Shown here: piece by piece, positions 18,498-27,958 of the stretch
Layout of the letters: every line of letters starts with the position of its first letter
How positions within the stretch are numbered: position 1 is the first letter of the stretch
Source: Saprospiraceae bacterium
GTDB taxonomy: Bacteria; Bacteroidota; Bacteroidia; Chitinophagales; Saprospiraceae
Assembly (NCBI GenBank): GCA_017985675.1
Contig: JAGNXB010000006.1
Location: 28,669 to 92,668 of the forward strand
Direction: 5' to 3'
DNA length: 64,000 nucleotides
Notes under the pieces: generated by a model
The model's input: only the letters and a program-made list of their open reading frames with translations
Databases searched by the model: none
What the model was told of the DNA's origin: nothing
Position numbers and translations under genes: made by a program

Positions 18498-20216
18498 ATG
18501 AGTTTCATTAAGGCGTTTCCTTTTTTACTTTTCGTTTTTTTATTAGCTTGCTCCTCCCCGGAAAGATCGGGTCCGGACGCCATCTATTACAATGGTGTTA
18601 TTTACACTGTGGACTCCTTACAGCCTGTAGTTGCTGCAATCGCAATAAAAGATGGCCGCATTCTGGCCTTGGGCAACAACAGCGAAATACTGGCATTGGC
18701 GGGTACCAAAACGGAAAAAACGGACCTCAAAGGCCGATTTGTAATGCCCGGATTTATAGAAGGTCATGGCCACTTTTTGGGTCTGGGCCAGTCTCTGCAA
18801 CAACTGGATTTGATGGAGGCCGAGTCCTGGGATGAGATCGTCCGTCTTGTAGAACAGAAAATTAAAGGCAATTCAACATCGAAGTGGATAAATGGCCGTG
18901 GATGGCACCAGGAAAAATGGTCGGGTGACCAATCCGAGTTTGTGGAGGGCTACCCATCTCATCACAAACTGAGTCTGATCAGCCCCGAACATCCTGTGAT
19001 ACTCCGCCACGCCTCTGGCCATGCTTTAATGGCCAACCAACAGGCCATGACTCTGGCCGGAATCACTGCTCAAACGCCGGATCCCTTTGGTGGACGCATT
19101 ATCCGTGACAAATCAGGCAATCCTACCGGCGTTTTTGAGGAAAATGCAATGGATCTATTTCAACAATTAATTACCAGACATCAGGATGGTCGTTCTGACC
19201 AGGAAAAAAAACAGGAAACCATTGAAACCCTGCAATTGGCCCAGCAAGCTTGCCTGGCTTACGGCATTACCAGTTTTCAGGATGCGGGAAGTAGCAGGTC
19301 TTTGCTGGATCTGTTGCGTACTATGGCAGAAGAGTCACAATTGACCGTTCGCCTTTGGGCCATGCTGATAGAGCCGACCGTTGATCTGCCTAAATTAATG
19401 GAAGGACTCCCATGGATTGGGCTCGGGGATGGATTTTTGACGGTGCGTGCGATAAAAGCATATATGGATGGGGCTTTAGGTTCCCATGGCGCCTGGCTGC
19501 TTAAACCCTATACCGATAAAAACGGATACACGGGCCAAAACGTGGTGCCACCCGATACGCTCGCCCATATTGCAAAGCTGGCACTGGACCGCGAACTCCA
19601 ATTTTGTGTCCATGCGATAGGGGATCGGGCCAACCAGGAGGTGCTGAACATTTACGAAGACCTATTTTCTACGCATCCGGATAAAGATAATTTGCGCTGG
19701 AGAATAGAACATGTGCAACATCTGGACACATCCGATATCAAACGATTTAACCAGATGGGGATCATCGCCTCCATGCAGCCGGTACACTGTATCAGCGATG
19801 CCCCATTTGTGGAAAAGAGGCTGGGCGGCCAACGCACGAAGGACGGGGCTTATATATGGCGGGATCTTCTGGATGCCGGGGCGCCTTTTGCCATAGGAAC
19901 TGATGTGCCCGTTGAAAGCGTGAATCCATTTACCAATATCTATGCCGCTGTAACCCGGAAACGGTTGGACAATGCGGAGCCGTTTTATCCCGATCAAGCT
20001 ATCACTCGTAAGGAGGCCTTATATGCGTATACGCTTGGCAATGCCTGGGCAGCTTTTGAAGAACATGACAAAGGGTCCCTTTCACCCGGCAAATTTGCAG
20101 ACTTCATCATTTTATCCAATGACCTTTCCGGTTGTCCGGTTGAGGCCATACAGCAAACCCGTGTGCTCAAAACCATACTAGGTGGAAAGTTGGTTTATTC
20201 TTCCAAGGAAGAATAG
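18498..20216 (+). CDS. Amidohydrolase (YtcJ-like), predicted lipoprotein
   Basis: A metal-dependent hydrolase of the amidohydrolase superfamily, substrate unknown. The N-terminus has a lipoprotein signal (FPFLLFVFLLAC, lipobox LLAC at residues 17-20), so it should be anchored in an envelope membrane. The family's metal-binding motif appears as MPGFIEGHGHFLGLG, with later histidines in FCVHAIGDRANQE and IEHVQHLD, and the C-terminal SLSPGKFADFIILSND typical of the YtcJ group. The 572-residue length is normal for that group. YtcJ-like enzymes are often annotated as exported amidases acting on N-acyl compounds, but no specific reaction can be given. Confidence 0.9.
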   Translation: MSFIKAFPFLLFVFLLACSSPERSGPDAIYYNGVIYTVDSLQPVVAAIAIKDGRILALGNNSEILALAGTKTEKTDLKGRFVMPGFIEGHGHFLGLGQSLQQLDLMEAESWDEIVRLVEQKIKGNSTSKWINGRGWHQEKWSGDQSEFVEGYPSHHKLSLISPEHPVILRHASGHALMANQQAMTLAGITAQTPDPFGGRIIRDKSGNPTGVFEENAMDLFQQLITRHQDGRSDQEKKQETIETLQLAQQACLAYGITSFQDAGSSRSLLDLLRTMAEESQLTVRLWAMLIEPTVDLPKLMEGLPWIGLGDGFLTVRAIKAYMDGALGSHGAWLLKPYTDKNGYTGQNVVPPDTLAHIAKLALDRELQFCVHAIGDRANQEVLNIYEDLFSTHPDKDNLRWRIEHVQHLDTSDIKRFNQMGIIASMQPVHCISDAPFVEKRLGGQRTKDGAYIWRDLLDAGAPFAIGTDVPVESVNPFTNIYAAVTRKRLDNAEPFYPDQAITRKEALYAYTLGNAWAAFEEHDKGSLSPGKFADFIILSNDLSGCPVEAIQQTRVLKTILGGKLVYSSKEE

Positions 20217-20250
20217 CGTCAGGATTTCACACCGCTGAAGTTGGATCTTT

Positions 20251-21240
20251 TTACCCATGCCATTCATCAGGGACAATATCCAGATGAATCATGTGGCCAT
20301 TTCTCAACAAATCAAGCCGGCCTGCCCGCCCAATAGTTGATTGATCCAAATACTTGTGAAGGTCCTCAATACCCCGAATGGGTTTTCCATCAAAGGCTAA
20401 CAAAACATCACCCGGGACCACACCACCTTGGGCAGCCGGTGCGCCGGATTGAGCCTGTTGCACCAGGACAGCGTTGCGTTGACGTAGCTTTAGTCGCTCC
20501 TGCAAAGGTGCCTGTAACTGAACTTGCTGGCCTGATACCCCAATAAAGCCGCGCCGTACCCTTCCCTGACTGATTAATTGACTCACAACCCAATTGGCCA
20601 GATTACCGGCAACCGCAAAACAGATGCCCTGGGCGCCCTGAATTACAGCCGTATTCACACCGATCACCTCTCCATTACTATTCATCAAGGGGCCTCCGGA
20701 ATTACCTGGGTTTAAGGCGGCATCGGTCTGAATAACATCATCAATTAATCGACCCGTAGCCGATCTCAGGGTGCGGCCTAGTGCACTCACCACACCAGCA
20801 GTAACCGAATATTGAAACCCCAACGGATTACCCACTGCAATTGCGAGTTGACCCACCTGGAGTCTAGTCGTATCTGCAAACGTTAATATGGCCTGATGAG
20901 CTACATCTACCTTCAATACGGCAATGTCGGTTGCAGGGTCATTTCCCACCTGAAGACCCGGCACTTGCTGCCCATCTGGCAGACCTATTGTCCATCCTGG
21001 CGCCTGCTGAATGACATGACTATTCGTGACAAGGTAGCCATCGGCACTTAGGAAAAAGCCGGACCCCATGCCTTCCTGGCCCACTTGCTGACCTTTGGGT
21101 TTATTGGTTTTGACCTGCACTACAGCGCCCGACGCTTTGCTGCTCACACTGACTACCGTTTGCGAATAGGCATCCAAAAGAGAAAAATCATCTGTGGGAC
21201 GAGAGGGTGCCGCTTGGTTTTCCATGGTCAACTTTCCCAT
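20251..21240 (-). CDS. Trypsin-like serine protease with PDZ domain (HtrA/Deg-like), no signal peptide
   Basis: The 329-residue protein has an HtrA-type catalytic domain with His75 (TNSHVI), Asp105 (TDIAVLKVD) and Ser181 (NPGNSGGPL), followed by one PDZ domain (about residues 235-325; GVVPGDVLLAFDGKPIRGIE). Unlike most DegP/DegQ/HtrA proteins it has no signal peptide or membrane anchor: the start MGKLTMENQAAPSRPTDD is hydrophilic. A second ATG six codons in is an alternative start and gives the same conclusion. Cytoplasmic HtrA-like proteins of this build exist in several phyla with unclear roles. It converges with the amidohydrolase gene. Confidence 0.9.
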   Translation of the reverse strand: MGKLTMENQAAPSRPTDDFSLLDAYSQTVVSVSSKASGAVVQVKTNKPKGQQVGQEGMGSGFFLSADGYLVTNSHVIQQAPGWTIGLPDGQQVPGLQVGNDPATDIAVLKVDVAHQAILTFADTTRLQVGQLAIAVGNPLGFQYSVTAGVVSALGRTLRSATGRLIDDVIQTDAALNPGNSGGPLMNSNGEVIGVNTAVIQGAQGICFAVAGNLANWVVSQLISQGRVRRGFIGVSGQQVQLQAPLQERLKLRQRNAVLVQQAQSGAPAAQGGVVPGDVLLAFDGKPIRGIEDLHKYLDQSTIGRAGRLDLLRNGHMIHLDIVPDEWHG

Positions 21241-21372
21241 AGAGCGGCTAAATTCATTCCAAAGTCCTCCGCTCGGACATGTTGTCAGGTAGGTTGTGGG
21301 ATACCGGATTTTGCCCTATGCACCCGGATAAAAATATTTTCAGTATTTTAGCTGGCCAGACCTAATCGGAAA

Positions 21373-21738
21373 ATGCCAAAACCTAAAACCTGCGAAGAAT
21401 GTGCAAATCCCATCCACGGCCGGGATGACAAACGCTTTTGTTGCGACCAATGTCGCTCCGCATGGCATAACCGACAAAATAGCGATGCCACCAATTTTGT
21501 GCGCAACATCAACAATGCCCTGCGTAAAAATCGTCGGATACTTGCCGAATTAAACCCCAACGGAAAGGCAAAAGTGCATCGGGATGACCTGCTGGAACGT
21601 GGATTTAAGTTCAGCTATTTTACGAATACCTATACTACGAAAGGTGGCAATACCTATTTTTTCTGTTACGAACAAGGCTACTTGCCTTTGGACAATGACT
21701 TCCTGGCACTTGTGATCAGGCAGCAGTATGTGGAGTGA
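21373..21738 (+). CDS. Small zinc-ribbon protein of unknown function
   Basis: The N-terminal 35 residues form a four-cysteine zinc ribbon: CEEC near residues 7-10 and CCDQC near 23-27, in the context FCCDQCRSAWHNRQN. The rest (121 residues in total) is a basic helical region and a C-terminal part with aromatic residues (FKFSYFTNTYTTKGG, YFFCYEQGYLPL). Proteins of this type are common in Bacteroidota and lack an assigned role. The N-terminus suggests binding of nucleic acid or protein. It is convergent with the SPFH gene. Confidence 0.75.
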   Translation: MPKPKTCEECANPIHGRDDKRFCCDQCRSAWHNRQNSDATNFVRNINNALRKNRRILAELNPNGKAKVHRDDLLERGFKFSYFTNTYTTKGGNTYFFCYEQGYLPLDNDFLALVIRQQYVE

Positions 21739-21775
21739 TTATATTTAATCGGCACACAGGGGCGCCCCGTTTCGT

Positions 21776-22600
21776 CTACTGATTGTCCCCACCTAAAATG
21801 ATAGGCAGACCATCCTTACCTGAGCCAATAATGATGACTTTTGAATTGGTGGACTTGCTCAATTCGATGGTAGCCTCAATCCCCTTGTCCTTTAATATGC
21901 GGTCATTAAGCGACGCGCTGACAATGTTGTTGGCTTCGGCTTTTGCCCGGGCCTCAATGACCATCCGCTCCGACTCCTGCTTTTGTTTATCCAGGCGATA
22001 TTTGTATTCCTCCGATTCCTGCTCCTGCTGCAGCTTGCGCTCGATGGCAGAGCGGATTTTTTCAGGCAACTGAATATCGCGAATTAGTGCCGCTTTGAGT
22101 TCTACATAATTTCGCTTCAACGCATTTTCAAGATCCGTCTGGATCATGTGTTGGACCTCATCCCTGCGGGAAGCATATAGCTCTTCCGGTTCGAAGCGGC
22201 CGATGATTTTCCTCACAGAAGACCGTACTTCAGGCCTTATCAAGGTATTGACATAGTCTTTGCCAAATTTTTCATGCAGGTCTGCAATCGAACTATAATT
22301 GGGATTGGTACGAATGGTAATGTCAACACTGATATTTAATCCGTTGCTGGATAACACATCCATTTTTTCTTCAGTTTGTTTTTCACGCACGTCATAAACG
22401 TACATGCTATTCCAGGGTGCCACCACATGAAAACCCGGTGTATATATAGTCTCCTTATCTAATCCACCGGCAAATCTCCGAAACAACACGCCGCGTTCAC
22501 CTGCCTCAATGGTCAAAAACATACCTCCAGTCAGCGATAACATGAGGATAATCCCAAACACAATAAGTGCAACCCGGATGACCATGTTTCTGTTTTCCAT
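21776..22600 (-). CDS. Prohibitin-like SPFH/band 7 membrane protein
   Basis: The 274-residue protein has one N-terminal membrane helix (residues 7-28, IRVALIVFGIILMLSLTGGM), then the SPFH domain (GERGVLFRRFAGGLDKETIY, then PGFHVVAPWNSMYVYDVREK), and a long coiled coil (about 170-235) rich in Glu, Gln and Arg. This is the mitochondrial-prohibitin-like group. Such proteins form ring scaffolds in membranes and often hold FtsH-type proteases in place. No protease gene is adjacent. The C-terminus, VIIIGSGKDGLPIILGGDNQ, is typical of the group. Confidence 0.9.
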   Translation of the reverse strand: MENRNMVIRVALIVFGIILMLSLTGGMFLTIEAGERGVLFRRFAGGLDKETIYTPGFHVVAPWNSMYVYDVREKQTEEKMDVLSSNGLNISVDITIRTNPNYSSIADLHEKFGKDYVNTLIRPEVRSSVRKIIGRFEPEELYASRRDEVQHMIQTDLENALKRNYVELKAALIRDIQLPEKIRSAIERKLQQEQESEEYKYRLDKQKQESERMVIEARAKAEANNIVSASLNDRILKDKGIEATIELSKSTNSKVIIIGSGKDGLPIILGGDNQ

Positions 22601-22689
22601 TTCTTATTTCGTTGATTGAGTCGCAAATTAACAATTAAATTTCACCCGCCTGGGTAACTTTCCGTTTCTATTCGCTTTTTACTTTGCTT

Positions 22690-23679
22690 ATGCGCTGCTG
22701 GCCAATATTCCTCTTTCTGATATTTATCCCAAGTCGGGGGCACTTATTCAGCCAGCATATTTCCTTTTTTACGCCAGCGGATACGCTCGATAAACATCGC
22801 TTCTGGATTTCAGCGGGAGGGGGTACTTTGGCTTACACCGGCGTTATGGCAGGATTAGTACAGGCCTGGTATGCCGACACCAAACGGACACCCTTTCATA
22901 CTTTTGACGACTGGGGTGAATGGCAGCAAATGGACAAGTATGGCCATGTCATTACTGCTTATCAGGAGAGCCGTTGGCTCACTCAGGGTGCGCGTTGGAC
23001 CGGAATGAACCGAAGGAGAGCACTTTGGCTGGGAACAGGGAGCGCTTTTTTATTACAATCCAGTGTTGAAATATTGGATGGTTTTTCGGCCAAATGGGGT
23101 TTTTCCTGGTGGGATATGGCGTTTAATACCGCCGGTTGCGGACTATTTGCAGCACAGGATATCTTATGGAACGAACAACGGATTTCGATAAAAACCTCGA
23201 GCTTCCCAGTTCGGTATCCCGAAGATGTGATAACCAGTAGTGATGGGTTATTTCAAACTACGCTATCGGAGCGAGCACAACAATTGTACGGCAACAACTG
23301 GGCGACGCAATACTTAAAAGATTATAATGCGCGCACCTTTTGGCTTAGTGTTAATCCTGCCTCCTTTTGTCCTCAAAAACCCGACTGGCTCCCGGCTTGG
23401 ATCAATGTAGCTGTCGGTGTCGGTGCAGAAAACATGTTTGAGGGTTATGGCTATTCCTGGGAAGATGACAAAAGTGGGGCACATTATCATCGGGATCAAA
23501 ATGCTTACCCCCGAAGATCGTCTGTCTATTTGTCCTGGGATGTGGATTTGACGCGCATCCATGTAAGGCATCCGTTTTGGCGATCTGTACTGCACGGCCT
23601 TAATTTTATAAAAATACCGGGTCCAGCTTTGGAGTTCCGTTCGGATGGATTATTCAAAGGACATTGGATGTATTTTTAA
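22690..23679 (+). CDS. DUF2279 family outer-envelope protein
   Basis: I start at the ATG giving MRCWPIFLFLIFIPSRG, which supplies a signal peptide; an in-frame TTG lies two codons earlier. The protein (329 residues) shows the DUF2279 pattern: FHTFDDWGEWQQMDKYGHVI, GTGSAFLLQSSVEILDGF, and KWGFSWWDMAFNTAGCGLFA. The family is common in Bacteroidota and related to E. coli YfiM. It is predicted to be a membrane-associated periplasmic or outer membrane protein of unknown role. It precedes aroA by ten bases, so the two are probably co-transcribed. Confidence 0.85.
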   Translation: MRCWPIFLFLIFIPSRGHLFSQHISFFTPADTLDKHRFWISAGGGTLAYTGVMAGLVQAWYADTKRTPFHTFDDWGEWQQMDKYGHVITAYQESRWLTQGARWTGMNRRRALWLGTGSAFLLQSSVEILDGFSAKWGFSWWDMAFNTAGCGLFAAQDILWNEQRISIKTSSFPVRYPEDVITSSDGLFQTTLSERAQQLYGNNWATQYLKDYNARTFWLSVNPASFCPQKPDWLPAWINVAVGVGAENMFEGYGYSWEDDKSGAHYHRDQNAYPRRSSVYLSWDVDLTRIHVRHPFWRSVLHGLNFIKIPGPALEFRSDGLFKGHWMYF

Positions 23680-23689
23680 TGTGCTCACC

Positions 23690-24931
23690 ATGACAAAACC
23701 GAAAACACTACTCCATATCATTGCTCCTGAAGGCATGATCCAGGGAACTTTCCACTTACCTGTCAGCAAAAGTTTGGTCAACAGGCAGTTGATTTTGCAT
23801 GCGTTATCCGGTAGGTCCCTCAGCCCATTGCCTGCCCATTTGCCGGATGATGTCGCAATGCTCGCGTCGTTACTGGATCATCCGGGCCCTGTATGGGACG
23901 CCGGTGCAGGGGGCACAACGTTTCGGTTTTTATTGGCATTTCTGGCACTGAGTGGCAAAAAAGGAACCATAACCGGATCGGATCGGCTCTGCAAAAGACC
24001 GGTAGGCTCCCTCGTCGAAGGACTGCGACAGATCGGCGCGGATATTGATTATGTTGGAATGGAAGACTTTCCGCCTTTATTGCTCAAGGGCTTTACGCAC
24101 CAACAACAAAACGTCATCACTATTGATGCGGCGACGAGCAGCCAATTTCTTACCGCATTGTTATTAGTCGCCCCTCTCCTCCCCAACGGGTTGACGCTCC
24201 AATGGACCGGGGAGCCCGTTTCAAGACCATATCTGGAGATGACCCTTCGTGTGCTGACGACTTATGGGGTACCATTTCAGTACTCGCCTCAGCGTATTCA
24301 CATTGATGCCACACCAGTCCTACCCCACCCCTTTCTCCTTGAATCCGACTGGACGGCAGCATCTTATGCGTACAGTCTGGTCGCCATGGCTCCGATCGGC
24401 AGCTATTTGGATTTGCCGGGCTTGCGGCTATCCGGATGGCAGGGTGATGAGATTTTGTCCCAATGGATGTCGGGATTTGGCATTGAAACCTTTGTTACTG
24501 CTGAAGGTTGTCGTATCGTCCATTCCTTGGACCATTCTCCCAGCCGTTTGGATTTAGATATGGAAGATCATCCCGATTTGGCTCAAACCCTTATAACACT
24601 CTGTGCCATGAAAGGTATCCCTGGCCGATTCACGGGACTACAGACACTATTGATAAAAGAGACGAATCGCACTGCTGCATTACAGACTGAACTAGCAAAT
24701 GGAGGGGTAACATTTCATGAAGCAGAGACCGGCGTCTGGGTGTTATCTGGCATTTGGAAGCCCACCCATTTACCTATTGGCACTTACCATGACCATCGAA
24801 TGGCCATGTCAATGAGTCTGGCTTCCTTTAGTGGTGAAGTAACCATTGCAGAACCGGATGTTGTTACTAAATCGTTCCCCCTCTATTGGAAAGTATTGCA
24901 GGACCTGGGATTCGGTTTGATCCAGGAATAA
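23690..24931 (+). CDS. aroA: 3-phosphoshikimate 1-carboxyvinyltransferase (EPSP synthase), divergent
   Basis: This enzyme joins phosphoenolpyruvate to shikimate 3-phosphate in chorismate synthesis. The start giving MTKPKTLLHIIAPEG is preferred to an earlier in-frame ATG inside the DUF2279 gene. Active-site elements are visible though drifted: LPVSKSLVNRQLI (family SKSxSNR), GAGGTTFRFLL (GNAGTxxR), KRPVGSLVEGLRQIGAD, TSSQFLTALLL, IKETNRTAALQTEL and YHDHRMAMS. All key Lys, Arg, Glu and His residues are present. At 413 residues it is slightly short. Divergent AroA sequences of this type are usual in Bacteroidota. Confidence 0.93.
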   Translation: MTKPKTLLHIIAPEGMIQGTFHLPVSKSLVNRQLILHALSGRSLSPLPAHLPDDVAMLASLLDHPGPVWDAGAGGTTFRFLLAFLALSGKKGTITGSDRLCKRPVGSLVEGLRQIGADIDYVGMEDFPPLLLKGFTHQQQNVITIDAATSSQFLTALLLVAPLLPNGLTLQWTGEPVSRPYLEMTLRVLTTYGVPFQYSPQRIHIDATPVLPHPFLLESDWTAASYAYSLVAMAPIGSYLDLPGLRLSGWQGDEILSQWMSGFGIETFVTAEGCRIVHSLDHSPSRLDLDMEDHPDLAQTLITLCAMKGIPGRFTGLQTLLIKETNRTAALQTELANGGVTFHEAETGVWVLSGIWKPTHLPIGTYHDHRMAMSMSLASFSGEVTIAEPDVVTKSFPLYWKVLQDLGFGLIQE

Positions 24932-24948
24932 CAAAGTGGAAGGAAAAA

Positions 24949-26082
24949 TTATTGTTTGATTTCCAGTATAGTCACCTCTACCCGCTGGTTTTTCTTCCGG
25001 CCGTCTGCGTTGTTATTGGTAGCTACCGGCTTCCGTTTTCCATAACCCTTATACCTGACTCGTAATCCAGGAATGCCTTTGGCAATGAGGTAATCTGCCA
25101 CAGCTTTGGCGCGGGCCTCTGACAATCGATCACAATAAGGATGGTCGCAGTTGCCGTTGGTATGTCCGCCGATTTCAACAACTACGTCAACGTTTGTAGC
25201 AAGAAACTGATAAATGCCATCCAAAGTCGGATAAGATGCCTGGTTAATAGCAGCTGTATCAGACTGGAAATAAATCTTATCTACACTGACGACCTGCCCG
25301 GTTTTTAACTGGGCACGGGACAGACCGCCCAATTTGGCTTCTTCCTTCTTAGGTGCAGGTTCTACTTTGGGTGTAACCGGGGGTTTGGGTGGAGCCGGGG
25401 GTGTTGCGTCGGCCACTTCTTCTTCTTCCCGCTGAACAGCGTTACAAGGCACGGGGCGGATGACCGATGCATTGTCTACCAGAATGTTGCCATTGTAGGG
25501 AAAGAGGACAGGTGTTTGGTAAAACGCTTCGAGGATGAACCATTTGAGTCGTGTCTTTGGCTCAAAAGTGAATTGATACCGGACCCAGCGCGTATGTGTG
25601 ATGACCGAGGTGGAGCCCAACATTTCGTGTTTGTCACAGGCATTATTCCCCCCCCAGATGCGAAAAACTGCAGGGGTGGTATGATAGGTGGGTCCGCCCC
25701 GTTTGGTAGGCGAGATATAATCGGCTGAGCGGGACAAGTAGAGATTAAATGTATAACAGGTGCCGGGCTCCAGTGCCTTGGGCAGTTCACTGGATACAGA
25801 TTCCCACGTATCGTTATCCCGGACCACCAATCCCAGGTAGGTGCGGCCTTTTTGTGCGGTCGTATTGACCCGGAAAAACGAATCGACGCCGGAGTGGGTA
25901 TCGGGAGCAGATTCATTAGGGAAACCACAATCAAACCAGCCGGGTGGTTGAATGCCTGCAGCAGGTACCCCTTCAAACGATGGATTCGTAAGCAGGATGG
26001 GTTCGTATTGCGCCAATAAGGGAGTCAGGCAAATGCCGGACAAAATGAACATCGATATTCCCCGAAACAGGAGGTACTTCAT
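24949..26082 (-). CDS. OmpA-family protein with N-terminal carbohydrate-binding-like domain
   Basis: The 377-residue protein has a signal peptide (MKYLLFRGISMFILSGICLT, then PLLAQ) and an N-terminal jelly-roll-like region (residues 28-210; LTNPSFEGVPAAGIQPPGW). A proline-rich linker (TPPAPPKPPVTPK) leads to a C-terminal OmpA peptidoglycan-binding domain (about 260-377; IGGHTNGNCDHPYCDRLSEA, RVRYKGYGKRKPV, KKNQRVEVTI). It is likely an outer-membrane or periplasmic protein tethered to peptidoglycan. It converges with aroA only 17 bases apart. Confidence 0.88.
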   Translation of the reverse strand: MKYLLFRGISMFILSGICLTPLLAQYEPILLTNPSFEGVPAAGIQPPGWFDCGFPNESAPDTHSGVDSFFRVNTTAQKGRTYLGLVVRDNDTWESVSSELPKALEPGTCYTFNLYLSRSADYISPTKRGGPTYHTTPAVFRIWGGNNACDKHEMLGSTSVITHTRWVRYQFTFEPKTRLKWFILEAFYQTPVLFPYNGNILVDNASVIRPVPCNAVQREEEEVADATPPAPPKPPVTPKVEPAPKKEEAKLGGLSRAQLKTGQVVSVDKIYFQSDTAAINQASYPTLDGIYQFLATNVDVVVEIGGHTNGNCDHPYCDRLSEARAKAVADYLIAKGIPGLRVRYKGYGKRKPVATNNNADGRKKNQRVEVTILEIKQ

Positions 26083-26198
26083 AGATTAATTCTCTCGTGC
26101 CAGTAACGTATAAATTGGCTGTAGATTGTACTAAATGTTAAACCAATGTCTAAATCCAGCCATAATTGTGCCGAATTCCTGCATTTTCCAATTACGGC

Positions 26199-27416
26199 CT
26201 AACCAAAAGCATTCAATCCTGTCACATCCATCCCTGTAATCAGCAAATGGATATCGTGGGTACCTTCGTAGGTTAATACGGTTTCAAGGTTCATCATATG
26301 GCGCATCACCGGATATTCGTTTGTAATACCCATACCGCCATGAATTTGCCTTGCCTCACGGGCTATTTCGAGTGCCATATGCACGTTATTTCGTTTGGCC
26401 ATTGAGATCTGACCCGGGGTAGCCTTGCCATTGTTCGCCAGCACACCCAGGCGCCAGGCTAAAAGCTGGGCTTTTGTAATCTCTGTGATCATTTCAGCCA
26501 ATTTTTTCTGGGTCAACTGAAATTGCCCGATGGGCTTACCAAATTGTTGACGCTCTATACTGTACCGCAGCGCGCTATCATAACAATCCAATGCAGCACC
26601 GATGGCGCCCCATGCAATACCGTAACGGGCCTTGGACAGGCAGGAAAGCGGACCTTTAAGCCCCTGCACATTGGGTAATATATGCGATTTGGGGACACGC
26701 ACATCTTCAAACACCAGTTCACCTGTGATGGAAGCACGCAGTGACCATTTGCCATGGATTTCAGGTGCTGAAAAACCCGGCATATCTTTTTCAACGATAA
26801 GTCCCCGAATCATACCCTGTTCATCTTTGGCCCACACAACAGCAATATCTGCCAATGGCGAATTGGTAATCCACATCTTGGCACCATTCAGAATGTAGGC
26901 ATCGCCATCATCCTTAATGTTGGTAACCATCCCGCTGGGGTTGGACCCATGGTCTGGCTCGGTCAATCCAAAACAACCAATAAATTCGCCACTGCCCAAT
27001 TTGGGGAGATACTTGCGGCGCTGTTCTTCACTTCCAAACCGGTAAATGGGGTACATGACCAATGAACCCTGTACGGAAGCCATGGACCGGATACCCGAAT
27101 CCCCTCGCTCCAACTCCTGCATGATAATACCGTAGGCAATCTCATCCATGCCGCCACCGCCATATTCGACAGGCAGGCTGGGGCCAAAAGCACCGATGTC
27201 AGCGAGTCCTTTAAAAAGATGTGTAGGACACTGAGCCTTATCGGCATACGATTCGATAATCGGGCTGACCTCTTGTTTGACCCAATCGCGCACCGCGTCA
27301 CGCGCCAGCAGGTGATCTTCGTTAAGCAATTCATCTACACCATAATAGTCATGGCCCTGGTAACGGTCTTCTTTTGCTTTTTTCTCGATCCCTGGGGGGG
27401 TGGTGCTTGTCTGCAT
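26199..27416 (-). CDS. Acyl-CoA dehydrogenase, glutaryl-CoA dehydrogenase type
   Basis: An FAD enzyme that oxidises an acyl-CoA and, in the glutaryl-CoA group, also decarboxylates it to crotonyl-CoA in lysine and tryptophan breakdown. Visible signatures: FGLTEPDHGSNPSGM (FAD/substrate loop), ILNGAKMWITNSPLADIAVV, RQIHGGMGITNEYPVMRHM, and ETVLTYEGTHDIHLLI, which places the catalytic glutamate in YEGT as in glutaryl-CoA dehydrogenases. The 405-residue length fits. The gene stands alone with its own promoter, so an operon context that would confirm the substrate is missing. Confidence 0.9.
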   Translation of the reverse strand: MQTSTTPPGIEKKAKEDRYQGHDYYGVDELLNEDHLLARDAVRDWVKQEVSPIIESYADKAQCPTHLFKGLADIGAFGPSLPVEYGGGGMDEIAYGIIMQELERGDSGIRSMASVQGSLVMYPIYRFGSEEQRRKYLPKLGSGEFIGCFGLTEPDHGSNPSGMVTNIKDDGDAYILNGAKMWITNSPLADIAVVWAKDEQGMIRGLIVEKDMPGFSAPEIHGKWSLRASITGELVFEDVRVPKSHILPNVQGLKGPLSCLSKARYGIAWGAIGAALDCYDSALRYSIERQQFGKPIGQFQLTQKKLAEMITEITKAQLLAWRLGVLANNGKATPGQISMAKRNNVHMALEIAREARQIHGGMGITNEYPVMRHMMNLETVLTYEGTHDIHLLITGMDVTGLNAFG

Positions 27417-27433
27417 GGTCTATATTTTCGAGG

Positions 27434-27468
27434 CAAATGTACAATGAACCAAGGTAACATGAGACAAA
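27434..27468 (-). promoter_or_regulatory. Promoter of the acyl-CoA dehydrogenase gene
   Basis: The minus strand has TACATTTG (-7, 27434-27441) with TTTG 23 bases upstream (27465-27468). This fits the Bacteroidota pattern at the long end of the spacing range. The predicted start site leaves a leader of only about 12 bases. Confidence 0.5.
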
Positions 27469-27519
27469 TAGAGAGAGTTTTCACCAATCGCTGTAAGTTG
27501 CATTAAATTTCCACAAGGA

Positions 27520-27912
27520 ATGAATGGTGGTATGTTGAGCATCCGAAAAAATACAATTCTCCTGGAAGGCATGCGCTTTCATGCGCGACATGGTGTCCAT
27601 CTGGAAGAAGCAGATACAGGTCATTGGTTTTCAGTGGATGTCCAGGTTTCACTTCCGGATGGCGTCTTCACAACAGGAGACGAACTTTCCGGAACGTTGG
27701 ATTATGAAGCGATCTATGGGGTATGTCAGGCAGTAATGGCACAACGGGTCAAACTTTTGGAAACCCTGGCTTCCCGCATCCTGGATGGTATTCGTGCGAT
27801 TGCACCGGATTGCGGGCAAATTACAGTTACTGTTGCCAAGGAAAATCCCCCGTTTAGTGGTTATTGCCAACGGGTTGCCATTCAAATAACCGACGATTCG
27901 GATAAACTTTAA
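27520..27912 (+). CDS. folB: Dihydroneopterin aldolase
   Basis: FolB cleaves 7,8-dihydroneopterin to 6-hydroxymethyl-dihydropterin and glycolaldehyde in folate synthesis. Family motifs are LEGMRFHARHGVHLEEADTG (active-site region), the LDYEAIYGVCQAVM helix with the catalytic-pocket Tyr and Glu, LLETLASRILDGI, and VTVAKENPPFSG near the end. The protein is 130 residues; a second ATG four codons in is an equally plausible start. It is followed by the DUF4197 gene after 46 bases. Confidence 0.93.
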   Translation: MNGGMLSIRKNTILLEGMRFHARHGVHLEEADTGHWFSVDVQVSLPDGVFTTGDELSGTLDYEAIYGVCQAVMAQRVKLLETLASRILDGIRAIAPDCGQITVTVAKENPPFSGYCQRVAIQITDDSDKL

Positions 27913-27958
27913 TTTTTCCCTAACACCCATAGCGACCTGAAAGGCGTTTCTTTGTAAA

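Noticed and set aside
23645..23689. Longer aroA starting inside the DUF2279 gene
   Set aside because: The extra 15 residues overlap DUF2279 coding sequence and are not part of the EPSP synthase fold; the ATG ten bases after the DUF2279 stop fits better.
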